From: Bacillota bacterium
Lineage (GTDB): Bacteria > Bacillota > Clostridia > Peptostreptococcales > Anaerovoracaceae
DNA length: 24,888 nt
NCBI GenBank assembly: GCA_017534025.1
Contig: JAFWDF010000016.1
Span: 1-24,888, forward strand
Reading direction: 5' to 3'
In this document: one piece after another, positions 8,075 to 15,275 of the stretch
How the letters are laid out: every line of letters begins with the position of its first letter
Position numbering within the stretch: the stretch's first letter is position 1
Notes under the pieces: model-generated
Seen by the model: only the letters and a program-made list of their open reading frames with translations
What the model was told of the DNA's origin: nothing
Database searches by the model: none
Program-made: the position numbers and the translations under genes

Positions 8075-9340
8075 GTGGCCATATTTGACGAAACCAGACA
8101 GTTGAGATGTTCTTTCTGCGGAAAGTCCCAGGAGCAGGTGAGAAGACTGGTCGCCGGCCCGGGGGTATATATCTGCGACGAGTGTATCGCCCTCTGTGAC
8201 GATATCATTCGGGAGGAGTTTGCCTCGGCGTCCGGAGAGACTGCGGATTACGAAGAGTTGTCCGATCTCCCGAAGCCGAAGGAAATCGCTGCCCTGCTGG
8301 ATGAATATGTCATCGGGCAGGATGCGGCTAAGAAAGAGCTGGCGGTTGCGGTATACAATCATTACAAGAGGATCAACGCCCTTGATTTCGACGATGACGA
8401 GGTGGAGATTCAGAAGAGTAATATTCTGATGATGGGGCCGACGGGCTGCGGAAAGACGCTGCTGGCCCAGACGCTGGCGCGGATCCTGGATGTGCCGTTC
8501 GCCATTGCCGATGCCACGGCGCTGACGGAAGCCGGCTATGTAGGCGAAGACGTGGAAAATATCCTTCTCAAGCTGATCCAGGCTGCGGATTTCGATATTG
8601 AAAAAGCGCAGAGAGGGATTATCTATATCGATGAAATAGATAAAATCGCCCGCAAATCCGAAAATGTCTCCACTACAAGAGACGTCAGCGGAGAGGGTGT
8701 GCAGCAGGCACTGCTGAAAATCCTGGAAGGTACAGTGGCGAGCGTTCCGCCGCAGGGCGGCCGCAAGCATCCGCATCAGGAATTCATTCAGATCGACACG
8801 AAGAATATTCTCTTCATCTGCGGCGGCGCGTTTGCCGGTATGGATAAGATCGTGCAGAGAAGACTGGGGGAGAAAACCATCGGATTCAATGCCGAGATCC
8901 GTTCCAACGCGAAGCTGGGGGAAAATGTGATCGAGGAGCTGCAGCCGGAAGACCTGCTTAAGTACGGCCTGATTCCGGAGTTTGTCGGCAGACTGCCGGT
9001 GCTGGTGGTACTGCAGCAGCTGGATGCAGATGCGCTGGTTCGGATCATCAACGAACCGAAGAATGCGCTTCTGAAGCAGTATAAAAAATTATTTTCCATG
9101 GACAATGTGGAACTGGAAATTGAGGACGACGCGATTGTGAAGATCGCAGAACTGGCGATCGAGCGGAAAACCGGCGCCAGAGGGCTCCGGAGCATTATGG
9201 AAGATCTCATGACGGATATCATGTTTGAAATCCCGTCCCGTGACGATATCCGGAAATGCATTATTACTAGGAGCACTGTAGAAAACAGGACCGAGCCGTC
9301 GCTCATTCTTGAGACGGAAGAAGATTCAAAAGGGGCATAA
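8075..9340 (+). CDS. clpX: ATP-dependent Clp protease ATP-binding subunit ClpX
   Basis: ClpX is the hexameric AAA+ unfoldase that feeds substrates to ClpP. The 421-residue protein has the N-terminal zinc-binding domain (Cys12, Cys15, Cys34, Cys37), Walker A GPTGCGKT at 121-128, and pore loop GYVGED. Walker B (IIYIDEIDK) and the ClpP-docking IGF loop (EKTIGFNAE) are also present, with a C-terminal sensor-2 region (KTGARGLRSI). The start is GTG 8075, supported by AGGAGG 5 bases upstream and by the protein's typical beginning just before the zinc finger. The stop codon TAA lies inside the stem of the following terminator. Confidence 0.97.
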   Translation: MAIFDETRQLRCSFCGKSQEQVRRLVAGPGVYICDECIALCDDIIREEFASASGETADYEELSDLPKPKEIAALLDEYVIGQDAAKKELAVAVYNHYKRINALDFDDDEVEIQKSNILMMGPTGCGKTLLAQTLARILDVPFAIADATALTEAGYVGEDVENILLKLIQAADFDIEKAQRGIIYIDEIDKIARKSENVSTTRDVSGEGVQQALLKILEGTVASVPPQGGRKHPHQEFIQIDTKNILFICGGAFAGMDKIVQRRLGEKTIGFNAEIRSNAKLGENVIEELQPEDLLKYGLIPEFVGRLPVLVVLQQLDADALVRIINEPKNALLKQYKKLFSMDNVELEIEDDAIVKIAELAIERKTGARGLRSIMEDLMTDIMFEIPSRDDIRKCIITRSTVENRTEPSLILETEEDSKGA

Positions 9341-9357
9341 GGCTATGCCCCTTTTTT
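9331..9357 (+). terminator. intrinsic terminator overlapping the clpX stop codon
   Basis: A 9-bp perfect stem AGGGGCATA (9331-9339) / TATGCCCCT (9344-9352), with loop AGGC, leads directly into a T-run (9352-9357). The clpX TAA (9338-9340) is part of the stem. It separates tig-clpP-clpX transcription from lon, at least partly. Confidence 0.88.
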
Positions 9358-9408
9358 GACATATTGCGAACATCATAAAAGGACCGCACCCGGGAAGGGG
9401 GCGGCGGA

Positions 9409-11892
9409 ATGGAGATTAGTATGTCGAATGACGATAAGAGAATGCCGGACGAGAACCTGCGTCACGATCCGGAAAAAGAGCTGTCCCCGGAAGAGGGCAG
9501 CGCATATGGTTATATAGATATCGACGGGGACACCATCGACGTGGATGATCTGGTGCACATTGTCACCGGTCCCGACGAAGGCATGCCGGTGATTCCGCTC
9601 AGGGGCATTACGGTATACCCGGGCATGCTCCTTCACTTTGACGTGGGCCGGGAAAAGTCGGTGAATGCGCTGGAAAGCGCCATGCTGACGGATCAGACGG
9701 TGTTCCTGGTCACACAGAGAAACGCCGAGACCGATCTGCCGACGCCGGACGATTTTTATCCGGTCGGCACCGTTTCCCGTATTAAGCAGATGCTGCGCCT
9801 GCCGGGCAATTCCCTGCGGGTGCTGGCTGAAGGGCTCTCCAGAGGACGGATTTCCGAGATTATGCAGGAAATGCCGTACTTCCGGGCACGCATCGAACGC
9901 CTGGAGGAAACCGGAGATCCGGAGGACCCGCGGATCCAGGCGCTGCAGCGGACCGTGCTGGACCAGTTCCGGGATTTCGTGGGCGTATCGGAAGAGCTTT
10001 CCCAGGAAATGTACCTGGGTGTGGAAGCCATGGACCATCCGGGCCGCATGGCGGACATTATCACCTCCCATCTTCATGTGAGCATGGATGAGAAGGAGGA
10101 AATCCTGGCGACCGTGGATATTGCGGAGCGCCTGGAAAAGGTGATCGAACTGATCATGAAGGAAACGGAGGTAGCGCGCATCGAAAGCGAAATCTCCGAA
10201 AAAGTAAAAGAGAATATGGCGCAGACCCAGAAGGAATTCTATCTGCGGGAACAGATCCGTACCATTCAGAAAGAGCTGGGACAGGATGATTCCATCGAAG
10301 ACGAAGTCGAGAAATGGCTGGGACAGCTGGAAGAACTGCATCTGGACAAGCCGGTTCACGACAAGCTGGAGAGAGATATCAAACGCGTGCTGCGGCTGCA
10401 GCCGAGCTCGCCGGATATTTCCGTTATGCGCACCTATATCGAAACCGTTCTGGAACTGCCGTGGAACAATTCCACGAAGGACCGTATCGATCTGAAGCGC
10501 ATGCAGAAGATCCTGGATGAGGATCATTACGGGCTGGAAAAGGTCAAGGAACGGATTGTGGAATACATGGCGGTCCGTGCCCTGGTAAAGGAATTCAAGG
10601 GCCACATCCTCTGTCTGGTAGGTCCTCCGGGCGTTGGTAAAACCTCGGTCGCCCGTTCCATAGCCCGGGCAATGAACCGGGAATTCGTCCGCATGTCCCT
10701 GGGCGGTGTGCATGACGAAGCGGAAATCCGCGGGCACCGCCGGACCTATGTCGGCGCGATTCCGGGCAGGATCATTACCTCCATCAAGGATTGCGGGGTC
10801 AACAACCCGGTCTTCCTGCTGGATGAGATCGATAAGGTGGGCGCCGATTACAGGGGCGATCCGGCTTCGGCGCTGCTGGAAGCACTGGATCCGGAGCAGA
10901 ACAGCGATTTCAAGGACCATTACCTGGACGTGCCGTTCGATCTGTCGAAGGTCATGTTCATCACGACGGCCAATACGACGGAAACGATTCCGGGGCCGCT
11001 GCTGGATCGTATGGAAATGATTCAGCTGTCCAGCTATACGGAAGAGGAAAAGGTCAATATCGCGACGGAGCATCTGGTTCGCAAGCAGATGAAGGAAAAC
11101 GGCCTGAAGGAATCGCAGATTACCTTCTCTGAGGGCGCCGTGCGCGGGATCATTAACAACTATACCAGGGAAGCCGGCGTGCGGAATCTGGAACGGGAAA
11201 TCGGAAGCGTCTGCCGCAAGGTCGCCAGAAAAATTGTGGAAGGCGGCGCGGCGGAGAAGAAGAAAAACCACCGGATTACGGCAGGCAACCTGAAAAACTA
11301 TCTGGGCAAGAAGAAAGCATTCTACGACCGGGTGGAAGAAGGCAGCGAGGTCGGTACTGTGACGGGCATGGCCTGGACCGCAGTGGGCGGCGATACGCTG
11401 TTTATCGAAACTACCGTGCTGAAAGGGAGCGGGAAACTCCTGCTCACCGGGCAGCTGGGCGATGTGATGCAGGAATCGGCGAAGGCCGGATTCAGCCTCA
11501 TCCGCGAGCGCGCGGAAACCTTTGGCCTGGCGGAGGATTTCTACGAAAAGAACGATATTCATATTCATATTCCGGAAGGCGCGACGCCGAAGGACGGTCC
11601 TTCGGCCGGCGTGACCATGTGCACATCCATGCTGTCGGCTCTGACAGATACCCCGGTACGCCGGGACCTGGCCATGACCGGTGAGATCACTCTGCGGGGC
11701 AAGGTACTGCCGGTGGGCGGCATCAAGGAAAAAGTCATCGCAGCCCACAGAGCGGGCGTGAAGACTGTACTTCTGCCGGAACAGAATATGGATGACCTGG
11801 AGGAAGTACCGCAGAATGTCAGAAATGCCATGGTATTCAAGCCTATGAAGACCATCGATGATGTACTGGCGGAAGCGCTGGTCAGACCGTAA
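9409..11892 (+). CDS. lon: endopeptidase La (ATP-dependent Lon protease)
   Basis: Lon is a cytosolic AAA+ serine protease that degrades misfolded and regulatory proteins. The 827-residue product has an acidic N-terminal stretch of about 55 residues, then the LON substrate-binding domain (VIPLRGITVYPGM) and a coiled region. The AAA+ core has Walker A GPPGVGKT at 405-412 and Walker B VFLLDEIDK. The protease domain carries the Ser-Lys dyad, Ser732 in PKDGPSAG and Lys775 in GGIKEK. Two starts are possible: ATG 9409 (AAGGGG 8 bases upstream) and ATG 9421 (GGAG 6 bases upstream); they differ by four residues. engB follows 11 bases after the stop, so the two are co-transcribed. The upstream terminator implies its own promoter or read-through. 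Confidence 0.96.
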   Translation: MEISMSNDDKRMPDENLRHDPEKELSPEEGSAYGYIDIDGDTIDVDDLVHIVTGPDEGMPVIPLRGITVYPGMLLHFDVGREKSVNALESAMLTDQTVFLVTQRNAETDLPTPDDFYPVGTVSRIKQMLRLPGNSLRVLAEGLSRGRISEIMQEMPYFRARIERLEETGDPEDPRIQALQRTVLDQFRDFVGVSEELSQEMYLGVEAMDHPGRMADIITSHLHVSMDEKEEILATVDIAERLEKVIELIMKETEVARIESEISEKVKENMAQTQKEFYLREQIRTIQKELGQDDSIEDEVEKWLGQLEELHLDKPVHDKLERDIKRVLRLQPSSPDISVMRTYIETVLELPWNNSTKDRIDLKRMQKILDEDHYGLEKVKERIVEYMAVRALVKEFKGHILCLVGPPGVGKTSVARSIARAMNREFVRMSLGGVHDEAEIRGHRRTYVGAIPGRIITSIKDCGVNNPVFLLDEIDKVGADYRGDPASALLEALDPEQNSDFKDHYLDVPFDLSKVMFITTANTTETIPGPLLDRMEMIQLSSYTEEEKVNIATEHLVRKQMKENGLKESQITFSEGAVRGIINNYTREAGVRNLEREIGSVCRKVARKIVEGGAAEKKKNHRITAGNLKNYLGKKKAFYDRVEEGSEVGTVTGMAWTAVGGDTLFIETTVLKGSGKLLLTGQLGDVMQESAKAGFSLIRERAETFGLAEDFYEKNDIHIHIPEGATPKDGPSAGVTMCTSMLSALTDTPVRRDLAMTGEITLRGKVLPVGGIKEKVIAAHRAGVKTVLLPEQNMDDLEEVPQNVRNAMVFKPMKTIDDVLAEALVRP

Positions 11893-11903
11893 CGGAGAAA
11901 CCT

Positions 11904-12506
11904 ATGAAGATCACAAAGGCAAAACTGGAGGCTGTGGCGGCCGGTGCCCGGCAGTATCCGCCGGAAAATATTCCGGAGATCGCGTTTGCCGGCCGGTCCA
12001 ATGTGGGTAAATCTACATTGCTGAATCTTCTCACCGGAAGGCGGGGTCTGGCCAGGGTGAGCGGAAGTCCCGGCAAGACCAGAACGATCAATTTTTATGA
12101 TATTAATGACGGGCAGTTCCGCATCGTGGATCTGCCCGGCTACGGCTACGCAAAACTGTCCCGTTCCCAGACGGAAAAATGGGGAAAGATGATGGAGGAC
12201 TACCTGGAACACCGGCCGAACCTGATGCGGGTGATCCAGCTGGTGGACTGCCGTCATGATCCCAGCGCACAGGATGTGCAGATGTACGAGTACCTGCGGT
12301 ATTTCGGGCTGGACGGCGTAGTGGTGGCCACCAAGGCCGATAAAATTTCGAAAAACAAGCTTCAAGTCAGTGAACGTGCCATTCGGAAAGGACTTTCCAT
12401 GGCGAAGGACGACATTCTGATTCCGGTTTCCTCCCTGTCCAGAACCGGTGTGGAGGAGCTCAAGGATGTCATTGAAGATCTGATCAGCAGTCCGGCCGGA
12501 GAGTAA
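11904..12506 (+). CDS. engB: ribosome biogenesis GTP-binding protein EngB/YsxC
   Basis: EngB (YsxC/YihA) is a small Era-like GTPase needed for large ribosomal subunit assembly. The 200-residue product shows G1 GRSNVGKS (30-37), G2 region GKTRTINF (57-64), G3 DLPGYG (76-81), G4 TKADK (143-147) and a G5-like PVSSLS. Length and motif spacing are typical. ATG 11904 has a GGAG site 5 bases upstream and lies 11 bases after lon, the standard lon-engB pairing. It is followed by a 96-base GC-rich spacer before the next gene. Confidence 0.96.
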   Translation: MKITKAKLEAVAAGARQYPPENIPEIAFAGRSNVGKSTLLNLLTGRRGLARVSGSPGKTRTINFYDINDGQFRIVDLPGYGYAKLSRSQTEKWGKMMEDYLEHRPNLMRVIQLVDCRHDPSAQDVQMYEYLRYFGLDGVVVATKADKISKNKLQVSERAIRKGLSMAKDDILIPVSSLSRTGVEELKDVIEDLISSPAGE

Positions 12507-12555
12507 ATGAACGGATCCGGCGGCTGCGGGCCGGCGTTTTGAAGCCGCGGACGCG

Positions 12556-12589
12556 GCAGCGCTTCGGCGCGGCGGTCCGGCGGCGCTGC
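12556..12589 (+). other. GC-rich stem-loop just before the DUF1232 gene's ribosome site
   Basis: GCAGCGC (12556-12562) pairs with GCGCTGC (12583-12589), enclosing a very GC-rich interior that could form further pairs. The stem ends one base before AAGGAGG (12591-12597). It may limit ribosome access or be a remnant of GC-rich drift in the spacer; function is inference. Confidence 0.35.
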
Positions 12590-12602
12590 GAAGGAGGCCG
12601 AT

Positions 12603-12959
12603 ATGAGACGGATTACCACATTTCGAGTTCTGATCAGCCGGGTAAAGCATATTAAAGATTATCTGAGAGATCCTTCTGCTTCAAAAATTAAGAAATTTCT
12701 GATTATTTTTGGTATAATATATCTATTGTCGCCGATTGATCTGATCCCGGCTCCCGTGCTGGGCTTCTCCATCATTGATGATGCCGTGCTGTGGGGTGCC
12801 ATTCTTTCCTATCTGGCGGAGGAACTGGACCGGTACGGCAGGGAGGAGAATCCGTTGTCCCGGGAGGCGAGGAAGCGCTACAAAGGGATGACGATTATCG
12901 ACGGCGAAGGCAGAGTTGTTGAAGAGAGTGAAAATGTTGATCCAGGAGGAACTGTGTGA
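12603..12959 (+). CDS. YkvA/DUF1232-family small membrane protein
   Basis: This 118-residue protein matches the DUF1232 (YkvA) family. A basic N-terminus precedes one hydrophobic helix with the hallmark YLLSPIDLIP (40-49), followed by the FSIIDDAVLWGAIL segment (55-68). Then comes a polar, charged tail. Family function is not established; it is thought to be membrane-associated. ATG 12603 has AAGGAGG 5 bases upstream. Its stop TGA overlaps the start of the HPRT gene by one base, so the two are translationally coupled. The C-terminal 40 residues are variable and rich in Glu and Arg. Confidence 0.82.
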   Translation: MRRITTFRVLISRVKHIKDYLRDPSASKIKKFLIIFGIIYLLSPIDLIPAPVLGFSIIDDAVLWGAILSYLAEELDRYGREENPLSREARKRYKGMTIIDGEGRVVEESENVDPGGTV

Positions 12960-13543
12960 TGACAAATGTACCGGGCTATGAAGTAAGCGGAATTCTTATC
13001 AGCAAGGAAGAGATCGCGGAGAAGGTTCGTGAACTGGGCAGGCAGATCTCGGAGGATTACAGAGGAAAGACCATTTTTGCGGTGGGCATCCTGAAGGGTT
13101 CCATGGTATTCATGGCAGATCTGATCCGGGAAATTGACGGGGATGTAGAGATCGATTTCATGTCTGTTTCCAGCTATGGCAATGCCACGAGTTCCACGGG
13201 CAACGTCCGGATCACCAAGGATATGGATACGTCTCCGTCCGGGAAAAACATTCTGATCATCGAAGATATCATCGATACCGGCAATACACTGAAATATCTG
13301 AAAGATGTCTATCTGGTGGGAAAAGGAGCGGAGTCGGTCAAAATCGTTACTCTGCTGGATAAACCGGCGCGCCGCAAAGCGGACATTCACGCCGATTATA
13401 TCGGATTTGAGGTAGAGGACGTATTCATCGTGGGATACGGACTGGATTATGCCCAGAAATACAGAGAGCTGCCGGATATTGCCTATCTGGAAAAAGCGAA
13501 AAAGCCGGAAGATGAGGCACCGACGGTGCGGATCATCGTCTGA
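12959..13543 (+). CDS. hpt: hypoxanthine phosphoribosyltransferase
   Basis: HPRT converts hypoxanthine (and guanine) plus PRPP to IMP or GMP in purine salvage. The 194-residue product has the GILKGSMVFMADL loop (43-55), the flexible SSYG region (71-74), and the PRPP-binding signature IEDIIDTGNT (101-110). LLDKPARR and the C-terminal VGYGLDYAQKYRELP also fit the Bacillota enzyme. I place the start at ATG 12959, nine bases after AGGAGG; it overlaps the upstream TGA as TGATG. GTG 12956 in frame is also possible. The gene is coupled to the DUF1232 gene upstream. The C-terminal 15 residues form a short, charged extension. Confidence 0.94.
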   Translation: MTNVPGYEVSGILISKEEIAEKVRELGRQISEDYRGKTIFAVGILKGSMVFMADLIREIDGDVEIDFMSVSSYGNATSSTGNVRITKDMDTSPSGKNILIIEDIIDTGNTLKYLKDVYLVGKGAESVKIVTLLDKPARRKADIHADYIGFEVEDVFIVGYGLDYAQKYRELPDIAYLEKAKKPEDEAPTVRIIV

Positions 13544-13564
13544 GAATAAGGCGCGGCCGGATCA

Positions 13565-13593
13565 TTAACATATTAATGTCTTTGAATTAAATT
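13565..13593 (+). promoter_or_regulatory. candidate promoter for deoC
   Basis: TTAACA (13565-13570), a 17-base spacer and TAAATT (13588-13593) lie in the AT-rich 81-base gap after hpt. Predicted start is about 25 bases before ATG 13625. The -10 is imperfect, so this is a weak call. Confidence 0.35.
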
Positions 13594-13624
13594 AAAAATA
13601 TAAGTTATTAAAGGAGTAAGAACA

Positions 13625-14275
13625 ATGGTCGAATTGAACAGCAGGGTGATTGAGTATACCAGTGTTAAACAGGGCGCTACCGTAGGCGGTATCAAGAGCC
13701 TGTGCAATCAGGCGATGCTGCACAAATACAGAGGTGTGTGCATCAATTCCGGTTATGTGGATGAAGCTTTCAAGCTGATGAGACATAACGAAGACATGCT
13801 CATCGTATCCACAGCAGGGTTCCCTACCGGCGGCGGTTCTGTCAAGGCAAAGGTATATGAAGCCATCGTAGCGGGAGAACAGGGCGCGAGAGAAATCGAT
13901 TACATGATTAACCTGGCCTACCTGAAGGATCGCAGAAACAAGGAAATGACCAACGAGATCAGAAATGTTGTCAGAAATACCAAAGGCCTCTGTGAAGTCA
14001 AGATCATCATTGAAGCACCGGTACTGACAGAAGAAGAAATCGCGCGTGTTTCCAATGTCTGCGTGGAGGAAGGCGCCGCGTTCATCAAGACGGCCACCGG
14101 GTTCAACGGTGAAACGACTCCGGAAATGGTAAAGAAGATCAGAAAGATTGTCGGCGACAAGATCAAGATCAAGGCTGCCGGCGGCATCCGCGATCTGGAA
14201 GCGGTGGAAGCCATGCTGAGAGCGGGCGCTGACACCATCGGCACCAGCACGCTCATCAAGTTTGACGAAGAGTAA
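13625..14275 (+). CDS. deoC: deoxyribose-phosphate aldolase (divergent)
   Basis: DeoC cleaves 2-deoxyribose-5-phosphate to glyceraldehyde-3-phosphate and acetaldehyde via a lysine Schiff base. The 216-residue TIM-barrel sequence keeps Asp92 in EIDYMIN, the Schiff-base Lys155 in FIKTATGF, and the proton-relay Lys183 in IKAAGGIRD. It differs from the usual enzyme at several points. The first strand reads IEYTSV where DHTLLK is common. AGFPTGG replaces GFPLG, IIIEAPVLTEEE replaces IIETCLLTDEE, and KTATGF replaces KTSTGF. AAAGGAG lies upstream of ATG 13625. A strong bidirectional terminator follows, so it is probably a single-gene unit. No phosphopentomutase or nucleoside phosphorylase gene is nearby. 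Catalytic residues argue for aldolase activity; the substrate may differ. Confidence 0.85.
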   Translation: MVELNSRVIEYTSVKQGATVGGIKSLCNQAMLHKYRGVCINSGYVDEAFKLMRHNEDMLIVSTAGFPTGGGSVKAKVYEAIVAGEQGAREIDYMINLAYLKDRRNKEMTNEIRNVVRNTKGLCEVKIIIEAPVLTEEEIARVSNVCVEEGAAFIKTATGFNGETTPEMVKKIRKIVGDKIKIKAAGGIRDLEAVEAMLRAGADTIGTSTLIKFDEE

Positions 14276-14321
14276 GTGCAGGGTTTACATGTCGTACAAC
14301 TTGGATTGAGTATTGCGCATA

Positions 14322-14356
14322 AAAACCCCCGCGGCCGGGCTGGCTGCGGGGGTTTT
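14322..14356. terminator. bidirectional intrinsic terminator between deoC and abrB-type gene
   Basis: An AAAA-CCCCCGCGGCC arm (14322-14336) pairs with GGCTGCGGGGG-TTTT (14342-14356), giving about 15 bp with one G-U pair and a 5-base loop. The A- and T-runs allow it to serve both the plus-strand deoC and the minus-strand regulator gene. Confidence 0.88.
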
Positions 14357-14395
14357 GCTGTCAGATTCAGTATGCGGACCGGCGGAAGGAATCCT

Positions 14396-14638
14396 CTATT
14401 CGGATTTCAGCTCGTTGATGCAGTCCGCGCAGACATTTTTGCCGCGGATTGTGCGGATATCCTTTGCGTTGCCGCAGAAAATGCAGGCAGGTTCATACTT
14501 CTTGAGCATGATATATTCGCCGTCTACAAAGATCTCAATCGGATCGTGTATGTTAATGTTCAGGTTTCTTCTAAGTTCGATCGGTAGAACGATGCGTCCC
14601 AGTTCATCGACCTTTCTTACAATTCCAGTTGCTTTCAC
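14396..14638 (-). CDS. AbrB/SpoVT-type transition-state regulator
   Basis: The 80-residue protein begins MKATGIVRKVDELGRIVLP and ELRRNLNI, the swapped-hairpin DNA-binding domain of AbrB, Abh and SpoVT (residues 1-50). The rest carries a CxxC...CxxC pair (Cys52, Cys55, Cys70, Cys73) that probably holds zinc. That arrangement is common in clostridial AbrB proteins and replaces the multimerisation domain of Bacillus AbrB. Such proteins repress or tune stationary-phase, sporulation and toxin genes. The start is GTG 14638, with AAAGGAG 7 bases upstream. A strong promoter and a dyad over its -10 element suggest autoregulation. The upstream neighbour on the same strand is a small membrane protein gene with its own promoter. 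Confidence 0.92.
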   Translation of the reverse strand: MKATGIVRKVDELGRIVLPIELRRNLNINIHDPIEIFVDGEYIMLKKYEPACIFCGNAKDIRTIRGKNVCADCINELKSE

Positions 14639-14691
14639 GGTAGCTCTCCTTTATTCGTTAAAAACAGTAATCAAAAAATTCCTATATTTGT

Positions 14692-14709
14692 CATATAAAA
14701 CATTATATG
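14692..14709. promoter_or_regulatory. operator-like dyad over the abrB-type promoter -10
   Basis: CATATAA (14692-14698) and TTATATG (14703-14709) form a perfect 7-bp inverted repeat with a 4-base spacer. It covers the minus-strand -10 box (14702-14707) and the likely transcription start. It could be the binding site for self-repression, a known habit of AbrB; binding is inferred. Confidence 0.45.
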
Positions 14710-14730
14710 TAAAAAATTCCGTGAGGTCAA
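14702..14730 (-). promoter_or_regulatory. sigma-A-type promoter for the AbrB-type regulator
   Basis: Read on the minus strand: TTGACC (14730-14725), a 17-base spacer, then a perfect TATAAT (14707-14702). It starts three bases after the stop codon of the upstream small gene and lies about 64 bases before the GTG start, giving a leader of about 55 bases. Confidence 0.72.
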
Positions 14731-14732
14731 GG

Positions 14733-15047
14733 TTATCCGAAAAGCTTTTTTAAAGCAGAAGCGGCATTGATCAGACTGACCAGCGCTTTCACCGCGCTCT
14801 GGTTTTCGGAGATGAACTGTGCCATGTCATCGGTACTTTCTGTCAGTGAAGTAATTGCGTCTTCCGCGCCGACGACGGCTTTGGAAGCGACATCGGTCAT
14901 GGACGAGGTGTCGTCCAGGATTTTTGAAAGAGATTGCAGGGACGGCAGCAGTGCGCGGACGACCCGGATCAGATAAATCAGCAGGATCACAGCGCAAAGT
15001 CCGATCAGAATGAGAAGACCGTCACCGATTGTTATCGAGGTATTCAT
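14733..15047 (-). CDS. small single-helix membrane protein (DUF948-like)
   Basis: The 104-residue product has a short N-terminus, one strongly hydrophobic helix (about 10-34, LLILIGLCAVILLIYLI), then a long amphipathic, Ser/Thr/Ala-rich helical region ending in ALKKLFG. Layout and composition resemble DUF948-type proteins, which are thought to be anchored by one helix with a cytosolic coiled coil; no function is established. I choose ATG 15047 because AAGGAG lies 6 bases upstream and the helix starts right after it. An earlier ATG would add 25 residues encoded by a GC-rich hairpin. It has its own promoter and a leader starting with a 9-bp stem-loop. Confidence 0.65.
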   Translation of the reverse strand: MNTSITIGDGLLILIGLCAVILLIYLIRVVRALLPSLQSLSKILDDTSSMTDVASKAVVGAEDAITSLTESTDDMAQFISENQSAVKALVSLINAASALKKLFG

Positions 15048-15095
15048 AACTGGCTCCTTTTTGTACAAAGCCGCATTGTCCGGCAGGATATATGG

Positions 15096-15117
15096 CCGGA
15101 TGCCCTGCGGCATCCGG
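15096..15117 (-). other. 5'-terminal stem-loop in the leader of the small membrane protein gene
   Basis: CCGGATGCC (15096-15104) and GGCATCCGG (15109-15117) form a perfect 9-bp stem with a 4-base loop. The predicted minus-strand transcript starts at about 15119, so the hairpin would sit at the very 5' end, where such stems often protect mRNA. There is no adjoining T-run on either strand. Confidence 0.5.
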
Positions 15118-15125
15118 TACATTAA

Positions 15126-15154
15126 ATTAAATCACAAATAAAAATGCATTTCAA
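15126..15154 (-). promoter_or_regulatory. promoter for the small membrane protein gene
   Basis: On the minus strand: TTGAAA (15154-15149), a 17-base spacer, TTTAAT (15131-15126). Both hexamers are close to consensus. The leader to ATG 15047 would be about 70 bases. Confidence 0.6.
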
Positions 15155-15246
15155 GACTTTACATAAGGGAAAGATCGAGAAAGGGCGATCCCGGGCCGGG
15201 AATGGGACTCCGGGGAATAATGATCCGGGGCAAAAAACCTTTTTTG

Positions 15247-15275
15247 TTGTTATATTGAATGGCTTGTTGTATAAT
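15247..15275 (+). promoter_or_regulatory. sigma-A-type promoter for murA
   Basis: TTGTTA (15247-15252), a 17-base spacer and a perfect TATAAT (15270-15275). The predicted transcript has an unusually long leader of about 135 bases before GTG 15417. Confidence 0.62.

Noticed and set aside
9356..9384. lon promoter with perfect TTGACA at 9356-9361
   Set aside because: No acceptable -10 lies 16-18 bases downstream; the nearest AT-rich hexamer CATAAA is only 12 bases away, and the TTGACA overlaps the terminator T-run.
9373..11748. 791-codon minus-strand open frame opposite lon
   Set aside because: The Lon protein on the plus strand explains the whole region with intact motifs; the antisense product shows no recognisable domain.
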